DNA from: Micrococcaceae bacterium Sec5.8
GTDB lineage: Bacteria > Actinomycetota > Actinomycetes > Actinomycetales > Micrococcaceae
Assembly: GCA_039636775.1 (NCBI GenBank)
Contig: CP143429.1
Coordinates: 124,001 to 188,000, forward strand
Length of the DNA: 64,000 nucleotides
Direction: 5' to 3'
Shown here: positions 36,904 to 46,004 of the stretch, piece after piece
Layout of the letters: the number at the start of each line of letters is the position of its first letter
Numbering within the stretch: position 1 is the first letter of the stretch
The notes under the pieces: generated by a model
What the model was told of the DNA's origin: nothing
Databases searched by the model: none
What the model saw: the letters and a program-made list of their open reading frames with translations, nothing else
Translations under genes and position numbers: made by a program

Positions 36904-37201
36904 ATGATGAACAACGGGGAGACTCTCGTGCAGGAATTTTGGGCGCTGGCCGATGACACCGACCCCGCCGGAACCCTCAGGAGAATGGAAACGCTCGTCA
37001 ATGAGCGGCCCGATGGAGATCCCGCGGCCCTGTATGAAAGGGGCCTCTGCTCACGACTTCCTGGTCAGCAAGACGGAAGCAATCCCCTTACACCGCCTCG
37101 CCCTCGACGCCGGTCTCAACGATCGACGGCGGCCCCAGGCATTCATTCAACTCGCCAGCTCACTGCGCAACGTGAGCCCGGAGCCGGACGTCAGGCCTTG
37201 A
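36904..37201 (+). pseudogene. Frameshifted and truncated TPR-like protein gene
   Basis: From ATG 36904 the frame gives LVQEFWALADDTDPAGTLRR and DPAALYER. An extra G in GGGG (37040-37043) then shifts to the frame that continues ASAHDFLVSKTEAIPLHRLA, LNDRRRPQAFIQLASSLRNV, and stops at 37201. The two pieces join into the N-terminal part of a tetratricopeptide-type protein family; the C-terminal part is missing and the gene runs into the convergent methyltransferase. A one-base sequencing error could explain the shift but not the missing C-terminus. Confidence 0.6.
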
Positions 37202-37826
37202 CTGCCGCCCCAAGAACGTGGGCCAGCCGCGGGTTCCCAGGCAGGACCGAGAAGCCAAATCGTTCAAGCCCCTGGACTGTCAGCCCTGCGCCGGCAATTC
37301 CTGCGACGGTATCCCTGTTCGGGTGGCATCCGCCGGCCAGCCGGCTCCATAGCGGGGTGAGCAGGTCTTCGGCGGCGGCCAGTACCCTGCGCGTCGAACG
37401 GACGTGCTCGTAAAACAGCAACCGGCCGCCCGGGCGCAGGACCCGAACCACCTCGGCCAGGGCGACGGTCTGGTCCGCGACACTGCACAGGACCAGGCTG
37501 GAGACCACGACGTCGACGGAGGCATCCCCTGCGGGCAGCGCCTCCGCCACGCCGTCATCCACAGTGACCGGCACCGGCGCCCTGCGGGCGGCCGCCCGGG
37601 CCAGGTCACGGAGGGTGGGGTCCGGTTCGAGGGCCAGCACGCTCGACACACCAGCGGGGTAGAACGGGAACGTGGCGCCGTAGCCTGCCCCGATCTCGAG
37701 CACAGCACCGTAGGCCGCCTCCAAAAGGCGCCGCCGGTGGTCCGCGGCTCCGCGGGCATCCATCCGGGGCCCCGCGCGGGCGAAGGACCGCCCGAACGAA
37801 GGGTACTGGATGTTTTCTTCCGGCAT
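37191..37826 (-). CDS. Class I SAM-dependent methyltransferase
   Basis: The 211-residue protein has SAM motif I VLEIGAGYGATFPFYP (about residues 38-53), the acidic residue after motif II (VLALEPDPTLRD) and the post-motifs VDVVVSSLVLCSV and LRPGGRLLFYEHV. It resembles Methyltransf_11/UbiE-like enzymes (METTL7-like EHV). ATG 37826 follows GAGGGGG. It starts 14 bases after the copper ATPase stop and is probably cotranscribed; the substrate is unknown. Confidence 0.85.
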   Translation of the reverse strand: MPEENIQYPSFGRSFARAGPRMDARGAADHRRRLLEAAYGAVLEIGAGYGATFPFYPAGVSSVLALEPDPTLRDLARAAARRAPVPVTVDDGVAEALPAGDASVDVVVSSLVLCSVADQTVALAEVVRVLRPGGRLLFYEHVRSTRRVLAAAEDLLTPLWSRLAGGCHPNRDTVAGIAGAGLTVQGLERFGFSVLPGNPRLAHVLGAAVKA

Positions 37827-37840
37827 GTGGCCCCCTCTGG

Positions 37841-39964
37841 TCAGCTGACGGCGGCAGGGTTGAGTTTCAGGCCCCGCAGCAGCTGGGCGTTCAAGGCCAC
37901 CACGATCGTGGAGGCGGACATCAGTACGGCGCCGGCTGCGGGGGAGAGAACAATTCCGGCGAAGGCGAGGACACCTGCGGCCAGCGGCACGGCAATGATG
38001 TTGTAGCCGGTGGCCCAGACGAGGTTCTGCCACATCTTCCGGTAGCTCGCCCGGGACAGGTCCACCATGGACAGCACCGCCCGGGGGTCGTTCCCGGCAA
38101 GGACCACGCCGGCGGATTCCACCGCAACGTCGGTGCCGCCGCCGATCGCGATCCCCACCTCGGCCCGGGCCAGGGCGGGGGAGTCATTGACGCCGTCGCC
38201 CACCATGGCCACCTTGAGGCCGCGGGCCTGGAGCTCGGCCACCTTTTTGTCCTTGTCCGCGGGCAAGACTTCGGCGAACACCTCATCAATCCCCAGCTCC
38301 GCCGCCACCGCCTGGGCAACCTGCCGGGCGTCACCGGTGATCATGGCGACTTTGATCCCGCGGTGCTGCAGTGCCGCGACAGCCTGGCGCGATTCCGGGC
38401 GCACCGCGTCCTCCAGGCTCAAAGCGCCCACCACGGCGTCGCCGTCGAGAACGTGGAGCACCGCAGCACCCCGGTCCCGCCACCCGGCGGTGACCGCGGC
38501 AAGTCCGGCGGGTTCCCGGGAACCCAGTTCCCGGAGCAGGGCAGGACCGCCCACGCGGACCGTTCTGCCATCGACCGTGGCGCGGACACCGCGGCCCGTC
38601 AGGGAAGTGAATTGGCCTGCTTGCGGGATGGAAAGTCCGCGTCCGGCACCGGCCGCAACGATCGCACGGGCGAGGGGATGTTCGCTGTCCGACTCCACCG
38701 CGGCGGCGAGGGCGAGGAGTTCGTCCCGGCCGGTGCCGTCGATGGCGGCTACGTCCTTCAGTTCCGGCGAACCCTTGGTCAGGGTGCCCGTCTTGTCGAA
38801 CAGCACGACGTCGACCGTCCGCATCCGTTCCAGCGCCATCCTGTTCTTGATCAGCACGCCGGCTTGGGCTGCCCGTTCGGTGGAGATCGCGATGACGAGG
38901 GGAATGGCCAGGCCCAGGGCGTGAGGGCAGGCAATCACCAGCACTGTCACGGTGCGTTCGACGGCGTCGGGCACGCTGCCCAGCAGGGTCCAGGCGATGA
39001 AGGTGATGACGCCGGACCCTGCGGCGAAGTAGAACAGGAAGGCGGCCGCGCGGTCGGCGAGGGCCTGTGCCCGGGAGGAGGATGCCTGCGCCTCGGCGAC
39101 CAGCCGCTGGATTCCGGCGAGGGCGGTGTCCTCGCCGATGGCTGTTACCCGCACCCGGAGGCTGTTATCCGTGGCAATTGTTCCTGCCACCACAGGATCC
39201 CCCGGGGAGCGCAGGACGGTCTTGGACTCGCCGGTGATCATTGATTCGTCGAACTCCGCCTGTCCATCAACCACCGTGCCGTCGGCCGGCATCCGGGCGC
39301 CGGAACGGACCAGGATGGTGTCGCCGCTGTTGAGTTCGGACACGCTGATGGTCTCGGTTCCGGAGGCTGTGACGCGTTCTGCCTCATCCGGCAGCAGCGC
39401 CGCGAGGGCGTCCAGTGCACCCTGCGCGGAGCCAAGTGCGCGCATTTCGATCCAGTGTCCCAGCAGCATGATGGCCACCAGCAGGGCCAGTTCCCACCAG
39501 AAATCGAGGTCGAAGCCGCCGATCCCCAAAGTGGTGACCCAGGAAGCGGTGAAGGCGACGGTGATGGCCATGGCGATCAGCAGCATCATTCCCGGTTTGC
39601 GGGTTCCCAGTTCGTTGAGGCCGCCTTTGAGGAACGGCTGGCCGCCGTAGAGGAAGATGACTGTTCCCAGCACCGGAGAAATCCAGGCGGAGCCCGGGAA
39701 CGTTGGGGGTTCGTAGCCAATCAGGTGCCCGAACATGGGGCTGAAGTAGACCACCGGGACGGCCAGGGCCAGGGTCAGCCAGAACCTGTTTTTGAACATC
39801 GCCACGCTGTGCCCGGCATGCTGGCCGTGGCTGTGCACCAGATGCTCGTCGTCCTGCTGCGGCGGGGCTGCCCCGTCCGCGCCCTGGCGCCCGCTCACAC
39901 CAGCGTCCGCCGGGGGGTGCAGCTGCTGGCCGCCGCCTGATGGGTTTCCGTGCCGGTGTTCCAT
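37841..39964 (-). CDS. copB: P1B-type heavy-metal ATPase, CopB-like
   Basis: This 707-residue exporter has a histidine-rich cytoplasmic N-terminus (residues 1-55, many His, no CxxC domain), eight predicted membrane helices, TGES in the actuator domain, the transmembrane CPH motif (IACPHALGLAIPL) of CopB-type pumps, the phosphorylation site DKTGTLTKG, HP in SEHPLARAI and the GDGVND hinge. CPH with a His-rich N-terminus indicates Cu(+)/Cu(2+) or Ag(+) export. A CsoR-like operator precedes the start. Confidence 0.9.
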   Translation of the reverse strand: MEHRHGNPSGGGQQLHPPADAGVSGRQGADGAAPPQQDDEHLVHSHGQHAGHSVAMFKNRFWLTLALAVPVVYFSPMFGHLIGYEPPTFPGSAWISPVLGTVIFLYGGQPFLKGGLNELGTRKPGMMLLIAMAITVAFTASWVTTLGIGGFDLDFWWELALLVAIMLLGHWIEMRALGSAQGALDALAALLPDEAERVTASGTETISVSELNSGDTILVRSGARMPADGTVVDGQAEFDESMITGESKTVLRSPGDPVVAGTIATDNSLRVRVTAIGEDTALAGIQRLVAEAQASSSRAQALADRAAAFLFYFAAGSGVITFIAWTLLGSVPDAVERTVTVLVIACPHALGLAIPLVIAISTERAAQAGVLIKNRMALERMRTVDVVLFDKTGTLTKGSPELKDVAAIDGTGRDELLALAAAVESDSEHPLARAIVAAGAGRGLSIPQAGQFTSLTGRGVRATVDGRTVRVGGPALLRELGSREPAGLAAVTAGWRDRGAAVLHVLDGDAVVGALSLEDAVRPESRQAVAALQHRGIKVAMITGDARQVAQAVAAELGIDEVFAEVLPADKDKKVAELQARGLKVAMVGDGVNDSPALARAEVGIAIGGGTDVAVESAGVVLAGNDPRAVLSMVDLSRASYRKMWQNLVWATGYNIIAVPLAAGVLAFAGIVLSPAAGAVLMSASTIVVALNAQLLRGLKLNPAAVS

Positions 39965-40009
39965 GGTGCGTGCTCCTGGGAAATCGTCAACATTGGGATG
40001 CAGCCCACC

Positions 40010-40026
40010 ATACCCCTGGGGGGTAT
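40010..40026. promoter_or_regulatory. CsoR-type copper operator
   Basis: ATACCCCTGGGGGGTAT is a perfect inverted repeat (ATACCCC/GGGGTAT, 3-base spacer) 46 bases before the copB start, matching the G-tract operator bound by the Cu(I) repressor CsoR. No csoR gene is in the window. Confidence 0.65.
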
Positions 40027-40049
40027 CCTTGGCAAGGTTTTCTTTGCGG

Positions 40050-41531
40050 TTAGCGGACCTCGATTACACCCATCATTCCCAGGTCCTCATGGTCCAGGAT
40101 GTGGCAGTGATAGACCGAGCGGCCGGTGAAATCGCGGAATGCGATCCTGACCGTGGCGCGGCCGTTTGCCGGCACCATCACCACATCCCGCATGACGACG
40201 GAGTCCACCGGCTGGCCATTGTCCTCGATGAGCTGCATCGGCCACACATGCAGGTGGAAGGGGTGGTCCATGGGGCTGTCGTTAACCAGCGTCCATTCCT
40301 CCACGTTTCCGGCTGCAACGATGGTGTCCGTGCGGCCTTCGCTGTAAACCCGGCCATTGATGCTGAACTGCATCATGCCGCCCATGCCCCCGCCCATGCC
40401 GCCCGGTCCCGCGCCCATTGCCAGGACCAACTGCCGGCGCGCGGCCACGGTTGCGGTGCGGAGGTCCTCCGCGGCAGGAAGAGCCGGAAGTGCGTCGGGG
40501 GCGGCCGCGGCTTCGCCGCTGACCCGCAACGTCGCCAAGGCCACCGGCCCGGCCCCGGCGGAGGGCCGCCGGCCCGTCATGCCCGGCATGGCGCCGCGGT
40601 CCTGCGGAATGGCCAGCAGGACGGAGTCGCCGGCGACGGCGGTCACCAGAAGGTCCGCCCGGTTGCCCGGCGCCATAACGATCTCATCCACGGTCTCGGG
40701 GGAGGGGGACCGTCCCGAATCCATCCCGAGCCGTGCCAGCACCTGGCCATCGAGCCGGAGCCGGAGGAAACGGGCCGTACAGGCGTTGATGATCCGCCAC
40801 CGTTCCCGTTCCCCCGGGCGGGCAGTCAGGATGGGACCGGGCTGGCCGTTGAGCAGAAGCAGCTCGCCCTCCCGGCCCGCCATGCGCTCCATCGACGACA
40901 CAGCGGCAACGGTGCCGGCACTGTCCAGGGTGGTGTCAGAAACCAGCAGCACCCGGTCCGCACTCACCGGGATGGCCGCCGGATCCTCAACAATGATCGC
41001 CCCAAAAAGCCCCGCGAAGATTTGCCCGGCAACCATGCCGTGGTGATGCGGGTGATACCAATAGACGCCTGGCGGGTGATCCGGCGGCAGCCGGTGGCTG
41101 TAGTCGAAAGACTCTCCGGGCCTGACAATGACAAAAACATTGTCGCCGTTGGCCTGCGGAGACACATGCAGGCCGTGCACGTGCAGGTTGGTGGGTTCGT
41201 CAAGGTTGTTCACCAGCCTGATGCCGAGCTCGTCGCCCGGCCGCAGGCGGAGCGTGGGCCCCGGGGACGTGCCGTTGTAGCAGAGGGCCGTGGCCGGGCG
41301 GCCGCCGAGTTCCAGGTCTCCGCGGGCGGCCTCAAGCGTCAGTTGCAGCTTGCCGCCGGAGCTGCGGAGCTCGGGGGGACTGCGCAGACCGGAGTTTTTC
41401 GGGCCGCCCGCTCCACCGGGCGGTTGGGGTGTGGAAGCCAGGGACCACCACAGTCCGGCGCCGCCTGCCACCGCCGCTGCCGTGCCCGCACCGCCCAGGA
41501 GCAGGGCGCCACGGCGGCTGATCGGCTGCAC
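40050..41531 (-). CDS. Multicopper oxidase (CueO/CopA-like)
   Basis: The 493-residue secreted oxidase has a twin-arginine signal (SRRGALLLGG, residues 6-15) and the four copper-binding segments HVHGLH (118-123), HPHHHG (161-166), HPFHLHVWP and the C-terminal HCHILDHEDLGMM, giving T1, T2 and T3 sites. A Met/Gly/Pro-rich stretch (GAGPGGMGGGMGGMM) near residue 380 resembles the Met-rich copper-binding insert of CueO. The GTG at 41531 shares one base with the upstream stop and GAGGA precedes it. Likely role: Cu(I) oxidation outside the membrane. Confidence 0.92.
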   Translation of the reverse strand: MQPISRRGALLLGGAGTAAAVAGGAGLWWSLASTPQPPGGAGGPKNSGLRSPPELRSSGGKLQLTLEAARGDLELGGRPATALCYNGTSPGPTLRLRPGDELGIRLVNNLDEPTNLHVHGLHVSPQANGDNVFVIVRPGESFDYSHRLPPDHPPGVYWYHPHHHGMVAGQIFAGLFGAIIVEDPAAIPVSADRVLLVSDTTLDSAGTVAAVSSMERMAGREGELLLLNGQPGPILTARPGERERWRIINACTARFLRLRLDGQVLARLGMDSGRSPSPETVDEIVMAPGNRADLLVTAVAGDSVLLAIPQDRGAMPGMTGRRPSAGAGPVALATLRVSGEAAAAPDALPALPAAEDLRTATVAARRQLVLAMGAGPGGMGGGMGGMMQFSINGRVYSEGRTDTIVAAGNVEEWTLVNDSPMDHPFHLHVWPMQLIEDNGQPVDSVVMRDVVMVPANGRATVRIAFRDFTGRSVYHCHILDHEDLGMMGVIEVR

Positions 41532-41830
41532 TAGGGTTCCTCGCCCAGCACTTTCAGGCCCTCCCGGTACTGTTCCGCGGTCAGTTCGCCCCTGGCGAAG
41601 CGTTCCTCCAGGATCAGCCGGGCCTGGCTTTTTCCGCCCTGATACCCGGTCCCGGCCGGGGAATTCCCCGGCGGGCCGTACTGCGTGGTCCCGTACCGTC
41701 CGGGCTGTCCGGGTCCTCCCCGGCCGGCGATGAGGCGGACCGTGAGGAGCACCAGCGCGGCGATTCCGACCAACAACAACACACCCCAGAGCCACATCCA
41801 GCCGATACCGTTGCCGTAATAACCCATCAT
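41531..41830 (-). CDS. SHOCT-domain small membrane protein
   Basis: This 99-residue protein has an aromatic/glycine N-terminus with one membrane helix (about residues 8-32, MWLWGVLLLVGIAALVLL), a Gly/Gln-rich linker and a C-terminal SHOCT motif (ILEERFARGELTAEQYREGL, about 70-91). SHOCT proteins often accompany copper or stress genes. The stop TAG overlaps the GTG of the multicopper oxidase by one base, so translation is coupled. ATG 41830 is chosen at the start of the glycine-rich N-terminus. Confidence 0.8.
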   Translation of the reverse strand: MMGYYGNGIGWMWLWGVLLLVGIAALVLLTVRLIAGRGGPGQPGRYGTTQYGPPGNSPAGTGYQGGKSQARLILEERFARGELTAEQYREGLKVLGEEP

Positions 41831-41936
41831 GGCCAGATCCCTTCGCGAGCAGCCATACCGTCCCTGCAACCCATCGTCCGGCGGACGCCGTACGGGGGGT
41901 AGGGTCCTAAGTCGCGTTTCCTGCGGCCGGCGGATC

Positions 41937-43310
41937 CTAGCTGATCAGCAGGCTCAGGGCTTCAGTCAGGTGCCCGACTTCCCGCACCGAGAAGCCGGCA
42001 GGCACCGGCCCCGCACCGTTCGGGCTCGCCGGAACCACGGCATGGGTAAAGCCCAGGCGGTGGGCTTCCTGGATCCGCTGGTTGATGCCAGGTACGGGAC
42101 GGACCTCGCCCGCGAGACCCACCTCGCCGAACGCGATGAGGCGTTCCGGCAGGGGCTTCCGCGCTTTCGCCGAGGCCACCGCCAGCGCGACGGCAAGATC
42201 CGTGGCGGGTTCGCTCAGTTTCACGCCGCCCACCGTAGCGACATAGGAATCGTCCTTGCTGAGCAGGCATCCGGCCCGCTGCTGGAGCACGGCCAGCAGC
42301 ATCGCCACCCGCGAACTGTCCAGCCCGCTCGTAGCCCGGCGCGGCTGGCCGCTGGAGCTTTCGGCCAACAGGGACTGCACCTCGGCCAGCAGCGGCCGGC
42401 GTCCCTCCAGGGTCACCGTGATGCAGGTTCCGGACACCGGCTCCTTAGTCCGCGAAACAAACAGCCCGCTGGGATCGGCCAGGCCCACAATCCCGTCTTC
42501 ATTCAAATCGAAGCAGCCGACGTCATCCGTGGGGCCGTACCGGTTCTTGACCGCGCGCAGCAGCCGCAGCCTGGAGTGGCGCTCGCCTTCGAACTGGCAC
42601 ACCACATCGACGAGATGCTCCAGCAGACGCGGCCCGGCGATGGATCCGTCCTTGGTCACATGGCCCACCAGCAGGGTGGTCATATTGCGGCGCTTGGCGG
42701 CGGCGATCAGGGAGGCGGCGACCTCCCGGACCTGTGAGACGCCGCCGGCGCTGCCTTCGACGTCCGCGCTGCTCAGCGTCTGTACGGAATCTACGATCAG
42801 CAGCCGGGGCTCGAGTTTTTCCACCTGGCCCAGCGCCTGCCCAAGGTCCGTTTCGGCCGAGAGGTAGAGCGACTCGGCGACGGCGTCGATCCGGTCTGCG
42901 CGGAGTTTGACCTGCGCTGCTGATTCCTCCCCCGTGATGTAGAGGACGTCCTGCGCGGTGCGCGCAAACTTGGCCGCTACGTCCAGCAACAGGGTTGACT
43001 TCCCGACGCCGGGCTCACCCGCCAGCAGGATCACGGCGCCGGGGACGAGTCCGCCGCCGAGCACCCGGTCAAGTTCGTCCACTCCGGTGGGCAGGAAAGC
43101 CGCGGTGGTGGCGTCCACCTCCGCGATCCGGCGGGCCGGCTCCAGAACGGTAGTGGCCGCCGTCGTGCGCGCTACAGCGTTGCCGGTTTCCTCGACGCTG
43201 CCCCAGGCCTGGCACTCGCCGCAACGACCCACCCATTTTGCCGTGGTCCAGCCGCATTCGGCGCATTTGTAGCCCGGTGCTTTGGTGGCCCGGGAAGTCT
43301 TGGTAGCCAT
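41937..43310 (-). CDS. radA: DNA repair protein RadA
   Basis: Branch-migration helicase in recombination. The 457-residue protein has the C4 zinc finger with C16, C19, C30 and C33, the RecA-like ATPase with Walker A GEPGVGKST (98-106), the RadA-specific KNRYG motif (in AVKNRYGPTDDVG) and the C-terminal Lon-like domain (GGVKLSEPATDLAVALAVAS). ATG is at 43310. It is convergent/independent from its neighbours. Confidence 0.96.
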   Translation of the reverse strand: MATKTSRATKAPGYKCAECGWTTAKWVGRCGECQAWGSVEETGNAVARTTAATTVLEPARRIAEVDATTAAFLPTGVDELDRVLGGGLVPGAVILLAGEPGVGKSTLLLDVAAKFARTAQDVLYITGEESAAQVKLRADRIDAVAESLYLSAETDLGQALGQVEKLEPRLLIVDSVQTLSSADVEGSAGGVSQVREVAASLIAAAKRRNMTTLLVGHVTKDGSIAGPRLLEHLVDVVCQFEGERHSRLRLLRAVKNRYGPTDDVGCFDLNEDGIVGLADPSGLFVSRTKEPVSGTCITVTLEGRRPLLAEVQSLLAESSSGQPRRATSGLDSSRVAMLLAVLQQRAGCLLSKDDSYVATVGGVKLSEPATDLAVALAVASAKARKPLPERLIAFGEVGLAGEVRPVPGINQRIQEAHRLGFTHAVVPASPNGAGPVPAGFSVREVGHLTEALSLLIS

Positions 43311-43361
43311 TGCTCCACCTTATCGGCGACCTGCGACAAGCACTCTCCCGCGCAGCCGCCT

Positions 43362-44489
43362 CTACAGCTCCGGCAGGATGTCCCGGGCTTCGCGGGAGTC
43401 CACCCCGGCCGCTTCGAGCAGGTCCACCATCAACGGACGGAACAGCATCACCACCGTTTCGCCCTCCAGCCGCTGCACGTCCAGCAGCCGCGGGTGCAGG
43501 CGGCCGGCGATTTCGCGCAGCCCCGCCCGGGCCTTGCGCAGGTGGGCACGGCGGGCGCCGTCGTGCATTTCCGCCAGGCCCAGCGAGAGTTCCTCGACCG
43601 CGTCGGCGGTGTCCTGCAGGACATCGGCGATGTTCTGCGTGGCCTCATCCGAGAGAGCCGCGTGATTGATGGCACTGGTCAGGCGGCGGGCGAAAACGCG
43701 GCTGTTGCGCAGCGCCAGGTCGATGAAATCGAGGGCCTGTTCCATCCGGTCCAGTTCGTCCCGGTGCCGGCGGTAGGCCGGCGCCAGGGTGGCCACTTCG
43801 CCGGAGGCCCGCAGTGACTGGCGCATGGCGTCAACCAGGGGCTGGCAGTTCCGTCCGCGGATGAGCGCGTGCCAGGCCTGGGTGGAGTCGCTGTCGCGCA
43901 GGGCGGACGCGCATTCACGCAACACCTCGGCCACTTCGTGCAGGAGTTTTTTCACGTCCTTGCGGGGTTCCCGGCGGGGGTCCTTCGGGATCAGGATCGT
44001 CACCAGCAGGGCGAACGCGCCGCCGACGACGGCGTCGATGCTGCGGGTGAACGGTCCTCCCGCGGGCGCCGGCAACAGCACCACCAGCAGTGACTGCAGC
44101 CCCAGCTGGGTGGTGAAGATGGTGCCGCTGTCCAGGAACCTCGCCAGCAGGATCGAGAACAGGAGGACGACGGCGGCCTGCCAGATCCCGGCGCCCAGCC
44201 AGTGCAGCAACAAATCACCCACCACGATGCCGATGGTGCAGCCCAGGCCTACTTCGATCACCCGGCGCAGCCGGGGGTCCCGGGAAAAGCCCAGGGAGAT
44301 CAGCGAGGACGTCGCGGCGAACAGCGGGCCGCTGTGGCCCAGCACGTACTCGGCGAAGGCGTAGGCGCCGACGGCGCAGGCGGTCATCTGGATGGCCGGC
44401 ATCAGCGAGTTCCGGCTGCGGACCAGGCCGGTGCGGATCCGGCCGCGCAGGAACCGGGCGCTTGCGGACAGTCCAGGAGCAGTGGCCAT
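43362..44489 (-). CDS. FUSC-type aromatic acid exporter-like membrane protein
   Basis: The 375-residue protein has an N-terminal membrane half with about six hydrophobic segments (residues 30-165) and a C-terminal helical cytoplasmic half (170-370). The arrangement matches the FUSC/aromatic acid exporter (ArAE) family. A member-typical GGAFALLVTILIPKDPRREP junction separates the two parts. Substrate is unknown. It is divergent from pstS. Confidence 0.78.
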   Translation of the reverse strand: MATAPGLSASARFLRGRIRTGLVRSRNSLMPAIQMTACAVGAYAFAEYVLGHSGPLFAATSSLISLGFSRDPRLRRVIEVGLGCTIGIVVGDLLLHWLGAGIWQAAVVLLFSILLARFLDSGTIFTTQLGLQSLLVVLLPAPAGGPFTRSIDAVVGGAFALLVTILIPKDPRREPRKDVKKLLHEVAEVLRECASALRDSDSTQAWHALIRGRNCQPLVDAMRQSLRASGEVATLAPAYRRHRDELDRMEQALDFIDLALRNSRVFARRLTSAINHAALSDEATQNIADVLQDTADAVEELSLGLAEMHDGARRAHLRKARAGLREIAGRLHPRLLDVQRLEGETVVMLFRPLMVDLLEAAGVDSREARDILPEL

Positions 44490-44602
44490 GCGCTCCAGTC
44501 TATTGGGCCGCTGGGCCGGCAGTCCGCCGGCGCGGGGCCCTACGGCTGCGACGGCACTAACGCAATGGCGGCCCGGCGGATGTAAGCCAATGTCCCGGCG
44601 TC

Positions 44603-44620
44603 GTTAACCCGCTGTTCATC
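44603..44620 (+). promoter_or_regulatory. Putative PHO box upstream of pstS
   Basis: GTTAACC (44603-44609) and GTTCATC (44614-44620) are direct repeats spaced 11 bases apart, as in actinobacterial PhoP boxes (GTTCACC units every 11 bases), 123 bases before the pstS start. Match is partial and not tested. Confidence 0.5.
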
Positions 44621-44742
44621 TTGGACCGCCATCCTCGTCATCTGGGGCACATACGTTCATTGAAGGTACAAACCGTACGCATCTTTGCGCGGGCTTCTCC
44701 GGCCCGGCAAGTACTGAACATCCCTGGAAGGGGCACATCACA

Positions 44743-45864
44743 GTGAAGGCACTCCGCTTCGGCCGCAACGCGGCTATCGCTGTCATCGCAGCTGGCGCTC
44801 TCGCGCTGACCGCCTGCGGTTCGGACAACGCAACCAACACGGCCCAGCCCGCCGCGCCGTCCGCCTCGGGCCCGCAGGTTACCGGCACCCTGACGGGCAT
44901 CGGTTCCTCCGCCCAGGGCGCTGCCATGGACGTGTGGAAGACCAACTTCGCCTCCGCGAACCAGGGCGCCAATGTCCAGTACTCCCCGGACGGTTCCGGT
45001 GCTGGCCGCAAGGCCATCCTGGACGGTTCCGCCCAGTTCGCCGGCTCCGATGCCTTCCTCAAAGATGAAGAGTTCGCAAGCTCCAAGACCACGTGCGGCC
45101 CCGACGGCGCCCTCAACATCCCGGTCTACATTTCCCCGATCGCCGTGGCCTTCAACCTGCCCGACATCAAGGAACTGAAGCTCGACGCCGCCACCGTCGC
45201 CAAGATCTTCCGCGGCGGAATCACCAACTGGAACGACCCCGCCATCGCCGCGATGAACCCGGACGCGAAGCTTCCGGACCTCGCGGTCACCCCGGTGAAC
45301 CGCTCCGATGACTCCGGTACCACCCAGAACTTCACCGACTACCTGGCCGCCGTTGCCCCCGAGGTCTGGACCGACAAGGCCGCCGGCATCTGGCCCGCAG
45401 CCCTCCAGGGCGAGAACGCCAAGGGCACCTCCGGTGTGGTCAAGACTGTCACCGACACCCCGGGCGCCGTGACCTACGCCGATGACTCCGCTGTGAGCGG
45501 CAAGCTGGGCGTGGCACAGATCAAGGTGGGCGAATCCTTCACCAAGATTTCCGCCGACGCTGCCGCCAAGGCCGTCGACGCCGGCAAGCCGGTCGAGGGC
45601 CGCACCGCCAACGACCTCTCGATCAAGCTGGACCGCACCACCACGATCGAGGGCGCGTACCCCGTGGTCCTGGTTTCCTTCCACGTTGTCTGCAGCACCT
45701 ACGCGGACCAGAAGACCGCGGACCTGGTGAAGGCGTTCGAGAGCTACGTCGTCTCCGACGCCGGGCAGGCGGCAGCCGCTGACGCTGCCAAGTCCGCCCC
45801 GCTGTCCAAGACGCTGCAGGACAAGGCCCTCAAGTCCATTGAGAGCATCAAGGTCAAGTCCTAG
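44743..45864 (+). CDS. pstS: Phosphate ABC transporter substrate-binding lipoprotein
   Basis: The 373-residue lipoprotein has a signal peptide with lipobox LTAC (residues about 23-26). The PstS fold has the phosphate-binding motifs GIGSSAQG (about 51-58), DGSGAGRKAILDGSAQFAGSD (the SGAG and SD parts) and NRSDDSGTTQNFTDYL. GTG 44743 follows GGAAGG. It is the first gene of pstSCAB; a putative PHO box lies upstream. Confidence 0.95.
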   Translation: MKALRFGRNAAIAVIAAGALALTACGSDNATNTAQPAAPSASGPQVTGTLTGIGSSAQGAAMDVWKTNFASANQGANVQYSPDGSGAGRKAILDGSAQFAGSDAFLKDEEFASSKTTCGPDGALNIPVYISPIAVAFNLPDIKELKLDAATVAKIFRGGITNWNDPAIAAMNPDAKLPDLAVTPVNRSDDSGTTQNFTDYLAAVAPEVWTDKAAGIWPAALQGENAKGTSGVVKTVTDTPGAVTYADDSAVSGKLGVAQIKVGESFTKISADAAAKAVDAGKPVEGRTANDLSIKLDRTTTIEGAYPVVLVSFHVVCSTYADQKTADLVKAFESYVVSDAGQAAAADAAKSAPLSKTLQDKALKSIESIKVKS

Positions 45865-46004
45865 GTTCCTGACGCTGGCGGGCACGGTGGAAACACCAGC
45901 CTGACCCTGGTTCCCTGTTCCGTTACGGCTGTCACCGACGGCCCTGATGGGGCAGGGAACCAGCGTGTTTGTCCGAAGTACACCAAGATCTGAAGGATCG
46001 TGAA

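Noticed and set aside
39792..41534. 580-codon plus-strand frame opposite the multicopper oxidase
   Set aside because: The minus strand has all four copper-binding motifs; the plus frame is a shadow.
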